DNA of 64,000 nt from Chionomys nivalis (Eukaryota; Chordata; Mammalia; Rodentia; Cricetidae), in assembly GCF_950005125.1 (NCBI RefSeq), contig NC_080091.1, positions 2,472,501 through 2,536,500 of the forward strand, read 5' to 3'. Position numbers and translations under genes: made by a program. Of this stretch, positions 35,456-47,000 are shown piece after piece. Position 1 is the first letter of the stretch. Each line of letters begins with the position of its first letter. The notes beneath the pieces were generated by a model. That model was not told where the DNA came from and ran no database searches. It was given only the letters and a program-made list of their open reading frames with translations.

Positions 35456-35640
35456 AGGGGTCAGAGATGGCAAAGTGGTTCGACATACTTGCTGCAATTA
35501 AGAAGACCTAGTTACAGTTCCTAGTATCTACATAACATGGTTGTATTATTTCCATTTCCAGGAGATCCAGCATCATCTTCTGTCCTCCAGTGCCATCAGT
35601 CACATATGTAGTACACATACATATATGAAGTAAGGAAACT
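35456..35640 (+). mobile_element. Diverged B2/B3-type SINE
   Basis: GGGGTCAGAGATGGCAAAGT, CTTGCTGCAATTAAGAAGAC, GTTACAGTTCCTAGTATC and ATCTTCTGTCCTCCAGTGCC follow the same SINE order as the neighbouring element. Confidence 0.6.
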
Positions 35641-36181
35641 CATAAACGAAACTTAACAAAATCTAAAGCTACAAAGAAATTATTGTTTTGTAAATTTAGC
35701 TATAGCATGTAACATTTGGATTTTAATTTTGTCTCCAATATTGTTCATATCAAAGTTGAAAGTCAAATGCTGTGATCCAAATCAAATCAAGGAGGAATGG
35801 AGGCAGGCAGGGAGTCTATTTTCTTTTTCCTGAAGTATAAAGACACATAAAATTTCTGTACATTTAAAATATATTTTCATGAACTTGGAGCGTTGCATAA
35901 ATAGCTGCTAATATTATCACATCATGATACTCTTTATATCTACATGTATACTTATATACCCAATCATACACACATATGTGTAGCATATTCGGGTTCAGAT
36001 GCTCCTACATTAATTTCATGGGGAGAAAAGTTCATCTTATTGGAACAACTTGGAGACAGTTATTCAAATGAAACCTCTTCAAACAGAAAGTCAGAGTAGG
36101 GAGAGAGAAAGGATTGCTCTTAGGGACCATCAGTGAGAAATTTGTATGCACCATTCATATCCAGATGATTTCTCTCTCCAG

Positions 36182-36409
36182 CTTCATCCATTTCTGAGGA
36201 AAATCCAATTTACAAACACTGCTGGAGACCAGATATGCTTTGATGAGAGCAAGAATCATATGGAAAAGTATGATATACAAAACATTAGGAGAAATGCTAA
36301 TCATTTTTCATTTCTAGTTAAAGTAGGAGAGTTTGTCTCCAAAAGTCTACAAGATCAAGGCTTGTTCATCAATGAAATTCTGATCAAATGGCCAAGCAAC
36401 TTCAATCAG
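36182..36409 (+). pseudogene. Vmn2r: V2R pseudogene exon 4
   Basis: A 228-bp exon, the usual V2R exon 4 length, between a TCTCTCTCCAG acceptor and a GTCTGG donor, phase 0 at both ends and open throughout. It encodes the end of the ligand-binding domain: LHPFLRKIQFTNTAGDQICF, then YDIQN, then KVGEFVSKSLQDQGLFINEI and ILIKWPSNFNQ. The GT donor context (CAG/GTCTGG) is weak compared with GTAAGT. Confidence 0.93.
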
Positions 36410-36769
36410 GTCTGGCAAAATTTCAGTCATTAGTATGTCAAGAAGTATCTGAAGAGTTATGAGATTGGTTGTGTGATGTCTCTTTGAAATATAAAGTGAT
36501 GTTTATATTCGAAGTTCTTAGTTCTGCTGTGTACTGTATGAATGTGCTTACATGTTAGTGCATGTGTCGATTGTGGGGACAGTCAGCACTGATTACCTTC
36601 CTCAGTTTTTCTCCATTTTATTATAAACAGAATCTGTAACTGAGCTCCCTGATCTCTGATTTAACTGTACTCTGGAGAAGTGTGCCCCATGCTTTCTCCC
36701 TGTCTTTATGACCACCATATTGAGATTATAGCCATAAAGTTCTGTGCCTAAATTTTCCATACTACCCTT

Positions 36770-36840
36770 CTGTATGATCAAATTCAGGACCTCATACTTG
36801 TGTGGCAAGCATATTAAATACTGACCCATCTCTTTAGATC
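36770..36840 (-). mobile_element. B3/B2-like SINE head, reverse
   Basis: CAAATTCAGGACCTCATACT, GTGTGGCAAGCATATTAAAT and TGACCCATCTCTTTAGATC read as the reversed 5' part of a B2/B3-type SINE. Confidence 0.5.
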
Positions 36841-37369
36841 TGTTTCATGTCTTTAATTTAGAATTAAATCAGTCTTTTGAGTTTGACCTTGGTATTTATG
36901 CATATACTTGTATATGTTCCTGTACATAGACATACAAGCACTCACATATTTTTAACTAATTCCTGTGGTTATTACTTTGAATTGAATTTGAATTTGTGTG
37001 TGTTCATTCATGTTGCAATAAATGAATAAGTCATTATTTGTGACTTGCCATTGCCCATGCCAGAGGAGCAGAGTTTCAGTTGAAGTTCCAGGTGTCAGTT
37101 CACCAGAAGTGAATCCTCTGATGGGCCAATCTCATTTAGGCAAGGCCATGGGACTACAGACATTGGAATGACTTTTACTTCTGCTATGCATATACATGTT
37201 TGCTGCTACTCTCTTTCTCTGGTATCTAGTATGATGTGAGCAGATGTAAGAAATCTCCACTGCCTGTAATATAGTGTGTTTATTTCTTGGAAACCACCTG
37301 TTCTAGTGGGCACTTTTACCTGTGGACTGTCAAGAAGATTACACCTCCCTAAGCTTTACTGTCTATTGT

Positions 37370-37408
<39 letters not shown>

Positions 37409-37421
37409 CAACAACAACAAC
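37370..37421. repeat. Compound microsatellite (AAT)n(AAC)n
   Basis: About eleven ATA/AAT units followed by about six AAC units, uninterrupted. Confidence 0.95.
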
Positions 37422-37939
37422 TTATACAGAGTTTTGATGAATGAAAATAAATACAAGGATATGTTTCACAGCCAGGGTCTGTGAGTCTCACCTAAGGAGC
37501 TGCACAGATTATAGTTCATGTTAATGACTAGCAATTGAGTCCCAATAGCCCGGGTAGTTTAAATAATTTTAACCTTAATATTGGGAGATGTTCATAGGTC
37601 TTGAAGTACATCATAGCTGAAACAAAGCTTTAAAAATAACAAAGTTAGACTAAGATTTTTTTGTTAAATAACTTTGAGGTTAAAACCCCAAGATGATAAT
37701 TTAAAGTTTTTGAAAGGCACACAGTGGAATAGTTGAATGTGGAACTCTTTAATGTCAGGGAGCAAGAACAAAGCAACCCAATTATTACTGGCTGACATAC
37801 TCTACATTTTAGGTTTTATTGATGACCAAAGGTGATGGTTATGAATTACTTATACACATTTCTGTCCTCAATGTAGTGATGTAAAAAAATTATTCCTACA
37901 TCTTTATATATCCTAAAGAGTTTAGGTAGAGCTGACTGA

Positions 37940-37942
<3 letters not shown>

Positions 37943-37996
<54 letters not shown>
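37943..37996. repeat. (AT)27 microsatellite
   Basis: An uninterrupted 54-base run of AT dinucleotides. Confidence 0.97.
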
Positions 37997-37999
<3 letters not shown>

Positions 38000-38664
38000 T
38001 TTCTAATTTCTTTAAGATTTCTTATAAAATTATCTTTCAAGATAAGTAATAAAGTAATTGGCCCTCTATTTGTAACTACAAAATACAGTGTGATAGTAAA
38101 AGACCTGACTAAAACACCTTGGTTTCTGCGTGCTTAATCTGTAACAAGTTGCTTGAGTTTGAATGTATGTGGGTTCTTGGGATGATTTGTTTTTTCTCTG
38201 TAATACATAAAGTGTTCAATCATGTGAAGGAGATGAAAAGTATGTTTTACTTATAGCCATTCACTTAAAAAGTGGAATGTAACTGTTTTGATTCTTGCAC
38301 TGCCTGGAAGATTCTGTTGGGATATAAGTTCTGTAAAACAGCATGACATAGGAGAGAGAAAATTAAGAGAAACAATAAAGAAGAGAAGGAATAAAGAAGA
38401 AAAACATCAAGAGAGCTTGAGAGTGCCTTTTTCTCTAACCCCTCTCAGATAGAAAAGGTTAACATCACTGACTCCATGGATTCCTTCAAAGACTTGTGCT
38501 TCTTGAAGCTGGTCTCCTAGACAGCAGTAATGCTATATATAGAAGTATGTGTCTGGGTGTTTCTGTGTGAAGGCACACACATGGGCACACAACCATGTGT
38601 ATACTTATACATATTTTTATATATGCATGATGATGCTCAATACAGCCCTCTTTTGCTGTTTTTG

Positions 38665-38815
38665 TTTTCAAAACAGGGTTTCTCTGTAGCTTTGGAGCCG
38701 GTTTTGTAACTAGCTCTTGTAGAACAGGCTGATCTCAAACTCACAGAGATCCACCTGCTTCTGTCTCATAAGTGCTGAGATTAAAGACATGTGCCATCAC
38801 CATCCCATTAAATCC
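38665..38815 (-). mobile_element. B1 SINE (reverse)
   Basis: Reversed B1: ACAGGGTTTCTCTGTAGCTT, GTAACTAGCTCTTGTAGAAC, CACAGAGATCCACCTGCTTC, AGTGCTGAGATTAAAGACAT, CATCACCATCCC. Moderately diverged. Confidence 0.85.
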
Positions 38816-38924
38816 CTCCTTTTAAGATAACATGTCCATAGTTTTCATAAAGAAAAATTTATGGATTTTTTTACAAATCATCTTCATAAGTGATTTTTGC
38901 TACCTAATTTGTGCGCTGGGAGCT

Positions 38925-38992
38925 GAACTCAGGTTTCTCTGTGGAATATATATAGATTCGTCACTGCTGAGCCAGATCTCTAGCCCCACATA
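38925..38992 (-). mobile_element. B2 SINE 5' fragment (reverse)
   Basis: GGGAGCTGAACTCAGGTTTC and GCTGAGCCAGATCTCTAGCC are the reversed B-box and start of a B2. Confidence 0.65.
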
Positions 38993-39899
38993 CCTATTAA
39001 TACATAGATATTTATGAGGCAGAAATTGTGTCTAAATCATGGCAAGAAGCATGTCTAAAGGAGGAATAGAAACATATGCTTGAATATACAAAAATTAAAC
39101 ATATTAATAAACTAAAGTTGTGATAGAAGTATAGTGGTTAGTATGATTAATGTTGTTAAATAAGGCAATTGAAGAAAATGCTAAGGAATATTATCACTAA
39201 CATTTCAAAGAAAAGAACATGGCATTATTCTGAGCATTAGGAGTCAAGGGTAAAAGTCACAGTAATGGATAGTGTTTCAGTGTCTATAGAATATCAATAT
39301 GTGATGGAGCCAGCAGAAGCTGTGACTAGTCATCAATGGCCAAAGCCTCTTTCATGGGAAATGTGAATCAGAGTGAACGGTTGTGACCACAAGCTAGGGA
39401 AGCAAAAGATAGAAACAAAAGAATTGAGGAAGAGAAGCAGCAGAGCAGATGATTGGAGGAGTTTTGTTTCTCCCCAAACTAGACTTTGAGTTCATATGTA
39501 CACTAGCCAATGGTTGTGGACAACCATTTACATGGTGTAAAAAACTTAATTTCAGCATAAACTGGCCCTGGGCAGCATTGCTGGTGTTGACCCTGAGCTG
39601 TAGCTGCTGTAATTGTGAATATTAACTGAATTAGTGAAACTTGGTGTCCGGTTTTCTGTTGCGGTTTTTTTTTTCCAAGTGGAAAAGTTAACTAAATGGT
39701 TGACACACAAATTGGTGGAGAAATTGTGCATATGCCAATTTTTTTGTTTAAAACATTTTATTTTGAAATATACTGCTTTTGAGATCTCTTTTCAGAAGAA
39801 CGGCATGAACAGTCTTCAGCTACAGTTGTGATGGTTGTGAATGTTCACAATTGTGTGTTCTTAGGACTTTCCATCCCTGGGGTTTGCAAGTGGTTAACT
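38993..39899. other. Unassigned intronic sequence
   Basis: No exon or repeat family recognised between the B2 remnant and the LINE-1. Confidence 0.4.
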
Positions 39900-41881
39900 T
39901 AAAACATTCTTTTTTTATTATTATTAAAAATTTCTGCCTTCTCCCCGCCTCCCTTTTCCCTCCCCCTCCCGCTACTGCCATGCCCCTCCCCCTCCCTCTC
40001 CAGTCCTAAGAGCACTCAGGGCTCCTTACCCTGTGGGCAGTCCAAGGTCCTCCCACCTCCATCCAGGTCTAGGAAGGTGAGCATCCAAACAGGCTAGGCT
40101 CCCACAAAGCCAGTACATGCAGTAGGATCAAAACCCAGTGCCATTGTCCTTGGCTTCTCAGCAGCCCTCATTGTCCACCATATTCAGAGAGTCTGGTTTT
40201 ATCCCATGCTTTGTCAGTCACGCTGGCCTGGTGAGATCCCAATAGATCAGCCCCACCGTCTCAGTGGGTGGGGGCCCCCCTCGGGGTCTTGACTTCCTTG
40301 CTCATGTTCTCTCTCCTTCTGTTCCTCATTTGGACCTTGGGAGCTCAGTCCATTGCTCCAATGTGGGTCTCTGTCTCTATTCCCATCCATTGCCAGATGA
40401 AGGTTTTATGGTGATATGCAAGATATTCATTAGTATGGCTATAGGACCGGGCCATTTCAGGCTCTCTCTCCTCAGCTGCCCAAGGACCTAGTTGGGGACA
40501 TCTCTCTGGACCCCTGGGAACCCCTCTAGAGTCAAGGCTCTTCCTAACCCTAAAATGGCTCCCTTAATTAAGATATATACTTCCCTGCTCCCATATCCAT
40601 CCTTCCATTATCCCAACCATCCCATTCCCCCAAGCTCTCCCCATCCTCCCCTTCTCACTTGTCTCTCCCCATTTTCCCTTTCCCCCATTGCACACCCCCC
40701 AGTTCCCAATTGTTGCCCAGCAATCTTGTCTACATCCAATATCCAGGTTTTCAACCTGTAGAAGAATGAAAATAGATCCATATCTATCACTATTCACAAA
40801 ACTTAAGTCCAAATGGATTAAAGTCCTCAACATCAGTCTGAAGACACTGAACCTGATAGAAGAGAAAGTGAGAAGTACTCTACAACACATGGGCACAGGA
40901 GACCACTTCCTACGTACAACCCCAGAAGCACAGACATTAAGGACAACATTGAACAAATGGGACCTCCTGAAACTGAGAAGCTTCTGTAAAGCAAAGGACA
41001 ATGCCACTAAGACAAAAAGGCAACCCACTGACTAGGAGAAGAACTTCACCAACCCCGCAACAGACAAAGGTCTGATCTCCAAAATATATAAAGAACTCAA
41101 GAAACTAGACTTTAAAATTCTAGGTAACCCAATTAAAAAATGGGGCACTGAACTGAACAGAGAATTCTCAATAGAAGAAATTCACATGGTCAAAAGACAC
41201 TTAAGGTCATGCTCAATCTCCTTAGCGATCAGGGAAATGCAAATCAAAACAACTTTGAGATACCATCTTACACCTGCCAGAATGGCTAAAATCAAAAACA
41301 CCAATGATAGCCTTTGCTGGAGAGGATGTGAAGTAAGGGGTATACTCATCCATTGCTGGTGGGAATTCAAACTTGTGCAACCACTATGGAAAGCAGTGTG
41401 GCAGTTTCTTAGGAAATTTGGGATCAACCTACCCCAGGACCCAGCAATACCACTCTTGGGAATATACCCAAGAGATGCCCTATCATACTACAAAAGTATT
41501 TCTTCAACATGTTCATAACAGCATTACTGTAATAGTCAGAACCTGGAAACAACCTAGATGCTCTTCCATGGAAGAATGGATGAAGAAAGTGTGGAATATA
41601 TACATATTAGTGTACTACTCGGCGGTAAAAAACAATGACTTCTTGAATATTGCATGCAAATGGATTGAAATAGAAAACACTATCCTGAGTGAGGTAACCC
41701 AGACCTAAAAGATGAACATGGGATGTACTCACTCAGTTGGTTTTTAGCCATAAATATAGGACATTGAGCCTATAATTTGAAATCCTAGAGAAGCTAAAAG
41801 AGAAGGTGAACCCCCAAAAAAACATATAGTTATCTTCCTGGATATTGGAAGTAGACAAGATTTCTGGGTAAAACATTCTTT
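39900..41881 (-). mobile_element. LINE-1 with 5' inversion in V2R intron 4
   Basis: Element at 39913-41868 between identical 13-base copies TAAAACATTCTTT (39900-39912 and 41869-41881). The 3' segment (39913 to about 40748) is antisense 3' UTR. The 5' segment (about 40749-41868) reads sense on + and covers the ORF2 C-terminal third (from KMKIDPYLSLFTKLKSKWIK-type sequence at 40768, broken by a stop near 41033 and frame changes) to the start of the 3' UTR. The segments overlap by about 30 bases (CTGGATATTGGA-type text is in both). Dead. Confidence 0.93.
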
Positions 41882-42607
41882 AAAAGGCTGGCTTCTTATT
41901 TGCAAACCTGCTGATATGGTAGCAACCAAAGATTCCAGTGTTTGAGCATTTGAAAGACTCTGCCTGCTTACCTGTGCTAGAAATCACAGCATCTAAAGTG
42001 AAGACTTAAGATAAAAAACATAGCAACTACTAGATTTTCCTTAGGACTCTGCATTAACTCTATAATGTTCTTGCTATTATAAAAGCTTATTTGTCACAAA
42101 TTTAGTTACTGTCTTACAAGTGAACATGTATGTGTGTTGCTTAGATAAATGTAATCACTGTAAACATCTATATAATCTGGGATTTTGTTTTTATTTTGAA
42201 ATGGGAGATTTTTGTTTACAAGTTCATTAAAAACTAAAAACTGTTTTATAAAAGAGTGATAGGGTATCTTTCTGTATCTCTTACAATTCAACTGTTGCAT
42301 GATTCATACAAAGTAGAAGCTCCAGCCTGCTGTTTCACAGGAGAGGATATATGGATGTTCTACACATTAAAAAGCTAGCATAAGTGAGTCATAGTTTGAC
42401 ACCTTAAAGAAACTTTGAACATTTACCAATGGGAAGTGTCCTAACTTCAACTCTACACACTATTCTCCTATAAGAAAACTACACAGTACCTCATAAATGT
42501 GTACAATTTTCATAGTATACTTGCAGATTAAATTATTTAGCTTCAAAATATTTTAAACCTGTGACTGATATTCAAGTTAATGACCCGGTTTTCTGTTTTG
42601 CCTTTAG

Positions 42608-42731
42608 AGTCCTCAATCTGTATGTACACAGAGCTGTGTTCCAGGTTTCTGGAAAATTCTAGAGGAAGAAAGACCGATATGCTGTTTTTCTTGTATGGTT
42701 TGTCCAGAAGGGCACATTTCCAACCAGACAG
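42608..42731 (+). pseudogene. Vmn2r: V2R pseudogene exon 5 (cysteine-rich domain)
   Basis: A 124-bp exon, the usual V2R exon 5 length, between TTTTGCCTTTAG and GTAGAA. Translated from its first base it gives SPQSVCTQSCVPGFWKILEE, then RPICCFSCMVCPEGHISNQT. The cysteine spacing (C-x3-C, later CC-x2-C-x2-C) is that of the linker between the Venus-flytrap and membrane domains of class C receptors. It is open and phase 0 at its start; the end leaves one base, as expected before exon 6. It is too short on its own to have been listed as an open frame. Confidence 0.93.
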
Positions 42732-44079
42732 GTAGAAAAATAATCCCTTTCCTCAAACTGCTTATGTAGAAGAAGAAAACTAATAAGTAACGATGGTGTC
42801 ATCGTGCAGCACTGTTCTCCATGTCTCTTTCACTCAACCACACATTCACTAGTAATCACTGCTGGTGCATCAATGTGTGAAAATCTGAGTGGCAACCCTC
42901 ATGTTATTGTGTCCTCTACATCACTACTTCAAAAAAATTGCCTTTTATTACATGGTAGTTTCATCTCAGCTACTGAAGTGGTACCTGCTATTGGTACCAG
43001 GCTGTGTGAGTTGTGCATATGACCATACTAACACTGTATTTCTTGAATAAATAAATCCAGTTATTATTTTCTGAACTTATCAATGATTATTTGCTGAAGG
43101 TACACCCAGGATAATTTCATGTGGGACTATTTTCTAAATGTACCACACACAGAATTAAGTTTACTACACTAATAATTGTCATTTGGAATATCAAACAGTA
43201 TGACAAATAAGTCTTTGTAAGGGAAGGTACAATTGTTTGTAGATCTTTGTCCAGTGTTGTTGTCAGCCCTGAGATCATATACACAGCTAATATTATATGG
43301 TTTGAACAGATGATATTTAATAATATACACACACTCATGTGCAAATCAACAACTAATAATTAAGAAGAATAAATATAATAGAAAACAAAACCAACTTGGG
43401 TCCAGGACAGATTAGAGAGTAATTAGAAGAAGGTTAATGAGGTGATTATATTTCAATTTGAATAATGAAAGATATTATAAAGAAAATTTGGGAAATTAAA
43501 ATAAAAAATTCAATTAATGATGACAATCTGTTATTATTGTCTTCAATAAAACCAACACTTCAGCAACTATATAAAAAAATAGAATGTGTTACCACAACAA
43601 CTGAAAGGGAAAAGTTAATATTCTTTATTTTTCTAAAAGCTAATGTTATCATTACTAAATTATTTGCAGAATGCTATGTGACTGTTACCATTGTATTGGT
43701 AGGATAATTAGAAATACATAATTATTTAATAGATATATTCAGGCAAAAAAGTTATTAAAAATAACTGTTTTTCATATTACTGTGTACATATTGCTTTATG
43801 TGTGAGTGACAGTGTGTGTGTGTGTGAGCCCTAGCTTGCATGTGGAAGTGAAAGGACCTCATTGTGGAGCTCTGTCATTTTCTTTGACCTTGACATGTAT
43901 TTAGTGATCACACTCCAGTCATCAAGATTAAATGGTAAGCTCTTTTCTCAAAAGAAGTATTATCATATAATACCTGCCCTGATTCTTAGAGCATTTCTAC
44001 ATCAAACATTGTGTTTTGTTTCCTATTCTTTTAATCTTGAAATTATGATGTAGTTGCATTTCTCTTTCCTTTTCCTCAA
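42732..44079. other. Unassigned sequence downstream of V2R exon 5
   Basis: I searched for exon 6 (about 0.9 kb with seven membrane helices) and found none. A (TG)n-like tract near 43816-43828 begins a stretch that resembles an old rodent repeat. Confidence 0.45.
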
Positions 44080-47000
44080 TGTGAAACATCCCATATATCC
44101 TCATTGCTTGCTCTCACAATTATGCACTCTTTTTGCACTAATTGTAATTATATATATTTGTACTAAATACATATGCTAAATATTGCTGGACTGTTATTGA
44201 TGACCAATTAATGTGCTCTCCTCGTAAGAAGACCATTTATCCCCCTCTCAACATTTCTTAGTTGCATCCTGATTTTTGTGAAGGGTTGGGTCCTTGGGGT
44301 CATTCTCCTGACCACATGGCAAGTATGGTGCTGCTGTCTCTGCTCAGGTTCATGTACTTAGGCAGTCATGTTGGTAGGACTTAACGGTTTAGCCTCTGAT
44401 ATTATTAGGAAATACAGTCTCACAGGAAACACCCTGAACCTCTAATTCTTATCATTCTTCTAACCCCTAGTCTGTAATTTTCACTGAGCCTTTGGCTTGG
44501 GAATGGCTTTGCAGATTTATCTAAAGGAGATGCCCTCTACTTCTCTGCATTTTGACTGAAATGTAATGTTGTCATCTGTTGTAAAGAGAAATTTTCTTGC
44601 TAGATGGTGAGGATTACAACTATCTGTGGGTATCAGGATACATGTTTACACATTGTTGTTAGAGATTATGCTGGTTTTGTAAAATAGTGGTTGTAGATTC
44701 TCCCCCAATAACCATGACTTTACTAGCACCAAGTACTTGTGTTTTGGTCAGAGGAATGGTTTCCTTATTGTTCAGTGAGTCTTGAGTCCAATTTACAGAG
44801 CTGCTGATTACTGTCAAGGTATGCCTGTCACTACTGTACCTTTAGGGCTTTGTGCTATGCTGGTCATTGATGTGGCTCATAGTTATCATAGAGGAATAGC
44901 ACTGTTTACTGTCTCCATCTTTTGAAAGCTTACATGATGTCTTCTGGAATTTTGAAAGCTAATCCTCAGGGACAGGACATTTATATCAGAGCCACCTCAA
45001 GGGTTTCTGGACACTAGTTCTGAAGTACATGGTGTGTTCAGCAATAGGGACTCACTTTTCAACTCTGGAGGATAAACAAAGGCAATAGCAATAGGCTATT
45101 TTTAACCCTAGCCAACACCTCTAAAGAAAGCTTCTCATGTCTCATACTGGATTTGTATATGTCGTCTGCTCTTGGAAGGAGAAGCCCAGAAAAGAAAAGT
45201 TTACGAAAACTATATGTATTAGTGTAAAGAGAATTAATTCTATTCTAGGTGTGATTTTCAGGTAAATGGTGATATTATGATTCTTTGTGAGTTCTTAGAC
45301 ATCCTTATTGATGTTTTAACACCTCATTCTTCTTTATTTGCATCCCTTTCACCCCTGTCCCATGTTTCCTTTCAGGTCATTTATATACTCTCCAGACATT
45401 GTTATTTCACTCTCTTACTCACTTCAACTGTATTATCTCCCTCTTCCCTCTATAATTATAATCTCCATCTTTTGCCTTTCCCGTTTCAAGTTATTTGTTC
45501 CCCACTATTTCATTCTGTTGTTCCTCCAGCTCCTGAAGTTGTCCTACTCATTTTCCTATCCTCTGCAGTTTCTCCAGGACATGAACTCACATCTGAATAT
45601 TTGGAACTAGGAGCCTCAGATAAGAAAGTACACGTGACATTTGTCTTTCTGTGCTGAGCTTTCATGACTCAACTTTTCATGATCTTTTCTGGTTCCACCC
45701 ACCTACCCATAAAGTTTATTATTTCATTTACCTTTACAGATAAATGGTATTCAATGGTGTATATGTATCACAATTTTATTACCCTCTTGTCGGAACTAGA
45801 TCACTTAGGTTTTTTCTGTTTCCTAAATACTGTGAACCAAAGCAGCATTGCACATGCAAAGCAAATACCTGTGGAGTACGATGACATGTCATATGGACAT
45901 AGGGCAAGGGGTGGTCATATGACAGAATTAATTTTAGCTTTATAAAATTCCCCATTCTGATTTCCAAGGTGTCTATCTAAACCAGTTACAGTCCCAGAAT
46001 AAGTTAAATAGTGTTTCCTTTTCCTCTGGGTCAGCTCAAACACTTCTTGTTGACTGTTCTGTGCCTTTTTGCTGTTTAGGCTCAGGTATGATGAAATCTG
46101 AATGTTGTTTTTATTCATGTTTCTATATTGATAAGGTTGGAAACATATTTTGAAATATTTCTTATCCATTTTATTTCAATGGAAATCCACTGTTCAGATC
46201 CTAGGATCCTCCCCGCCCCCCTTCTCTCTCTGGTGTGTCAAGACAGAGTTTCTCTGTAGCTGTAGAACCTGTCCTGGAACTAGTTCTTGTGGACCATACT
46301 GACATCGAACTCACAGACATGTGCTTGCCTCTGTCCCCACCCCCTGAGGGCTGGGATTAAAGGTGTATGTCATTCCGGGGTCATTTTTCTTATACATTTG
46401 ACTTTTTAACTCTTTGGGTATTTTTCAGCTCTCTGTATTTTCACTGTCAGATATATACCTGGCAAAGAATATCTCCCATTCTGAGGGGTTTCTCTCCACT
46501 CAGTTGATTGCTTCTTTGACTGTAACAGAGGCTTTTAGTTTCATGAAGTCCTACTTGTCCGTTGTTAGCCTTAATTCTTGGGTAAATGAAGGCTATTTAA
46601 TAAAGTTTTTTTTTTAGCTAAAACTAGATCATAGAGGATTTTGCCTATGTTTTATTCTAAGAGTTTGTTTTAGAGGTTTCAGGCTTAGGTCTTTGATCCT
46701 TTTGGAGTTAGAATTTGTGAAGGTGATAAGTGTAGATTTAACTTCATTGTTTTACTTGTGGACCTCCAGTTTTTCCAACAAAATGTCTTCATAATGCTTT
46801 CCATTCTAAAACTTATGCTTTTGATGTACTTAGTGAGTATTAAATGATTGAGCTAACATGTGCTCAAGTTGGGTCTTGGATATGTTTCTGCATTGGTCTA
46901 CAGATTATTTTCTGCCTATGTCATATGATTTTGTGGTTGTTATTATTTAACATTAGCACTGTGATATAACTTTAAATTCAGAATAGTAATCCCTATACCA

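Larger units (their letters stand above)
34433..36181 (+). other. V2R intron 3
   Basis: 1749 bp, GTAAGC donor and TCTCTCTCCAG acceptor. It contains two B2/B3-type SINEs (listed), a short reversed LINE-1 3' UTR-like piece near 34945-35100, and a small (AT)n run. Confidence 0.8.
36410..42607 (+). other. V2R intron 4, enlarged by repeats
   Basis: 6.2 kb. It holds a B3-like SINE, (AAT)n/(AAC)n and (AT)n microsatellites, a reversed B1, a B2 remnant, and a 1.96-kb inverted LINE-1. It ends in TTTTGCCTTTAG. The rest is unassigned AT-rich sequence. No exon was seen between exons 4 and 5. Confidence 0.75.
30108..42731 (+). pseudogene. Vmn2r: Vomeronasal type-2 receptor pseudogene, exons 2-5
   Basis: V2Rs are class C G-protein-coupled pheromone receptors of the vomeronasal organ, with an extracellular Venus-flytrap domain, a cysteine-rich linker and a seven-helix membrane domain. 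Exons 2, 3, 4 and 5 are present in order, with lengths I expect for this family (292, about 807, 228 and 124 bp) and phase-0 junctions at exon 2 end, exon 3 end, exon 4 and exon 5 start. The gene is dead: a 1952-bp LINE-1 lies in exon 3, one base is missing near 31890, and the exon 3 acceptor is AT. Exon 1 was not found upstream in this window. Exon 6, which encodes the membrane domain, was not found in the 21 kb downstream, which is nearly all LINE-1. Exons 2, 4 and 5 have no stop, so gene loss seems fairly recent. Membership in a particular V2R clade cannot be decided here. Confidence 0.93.
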
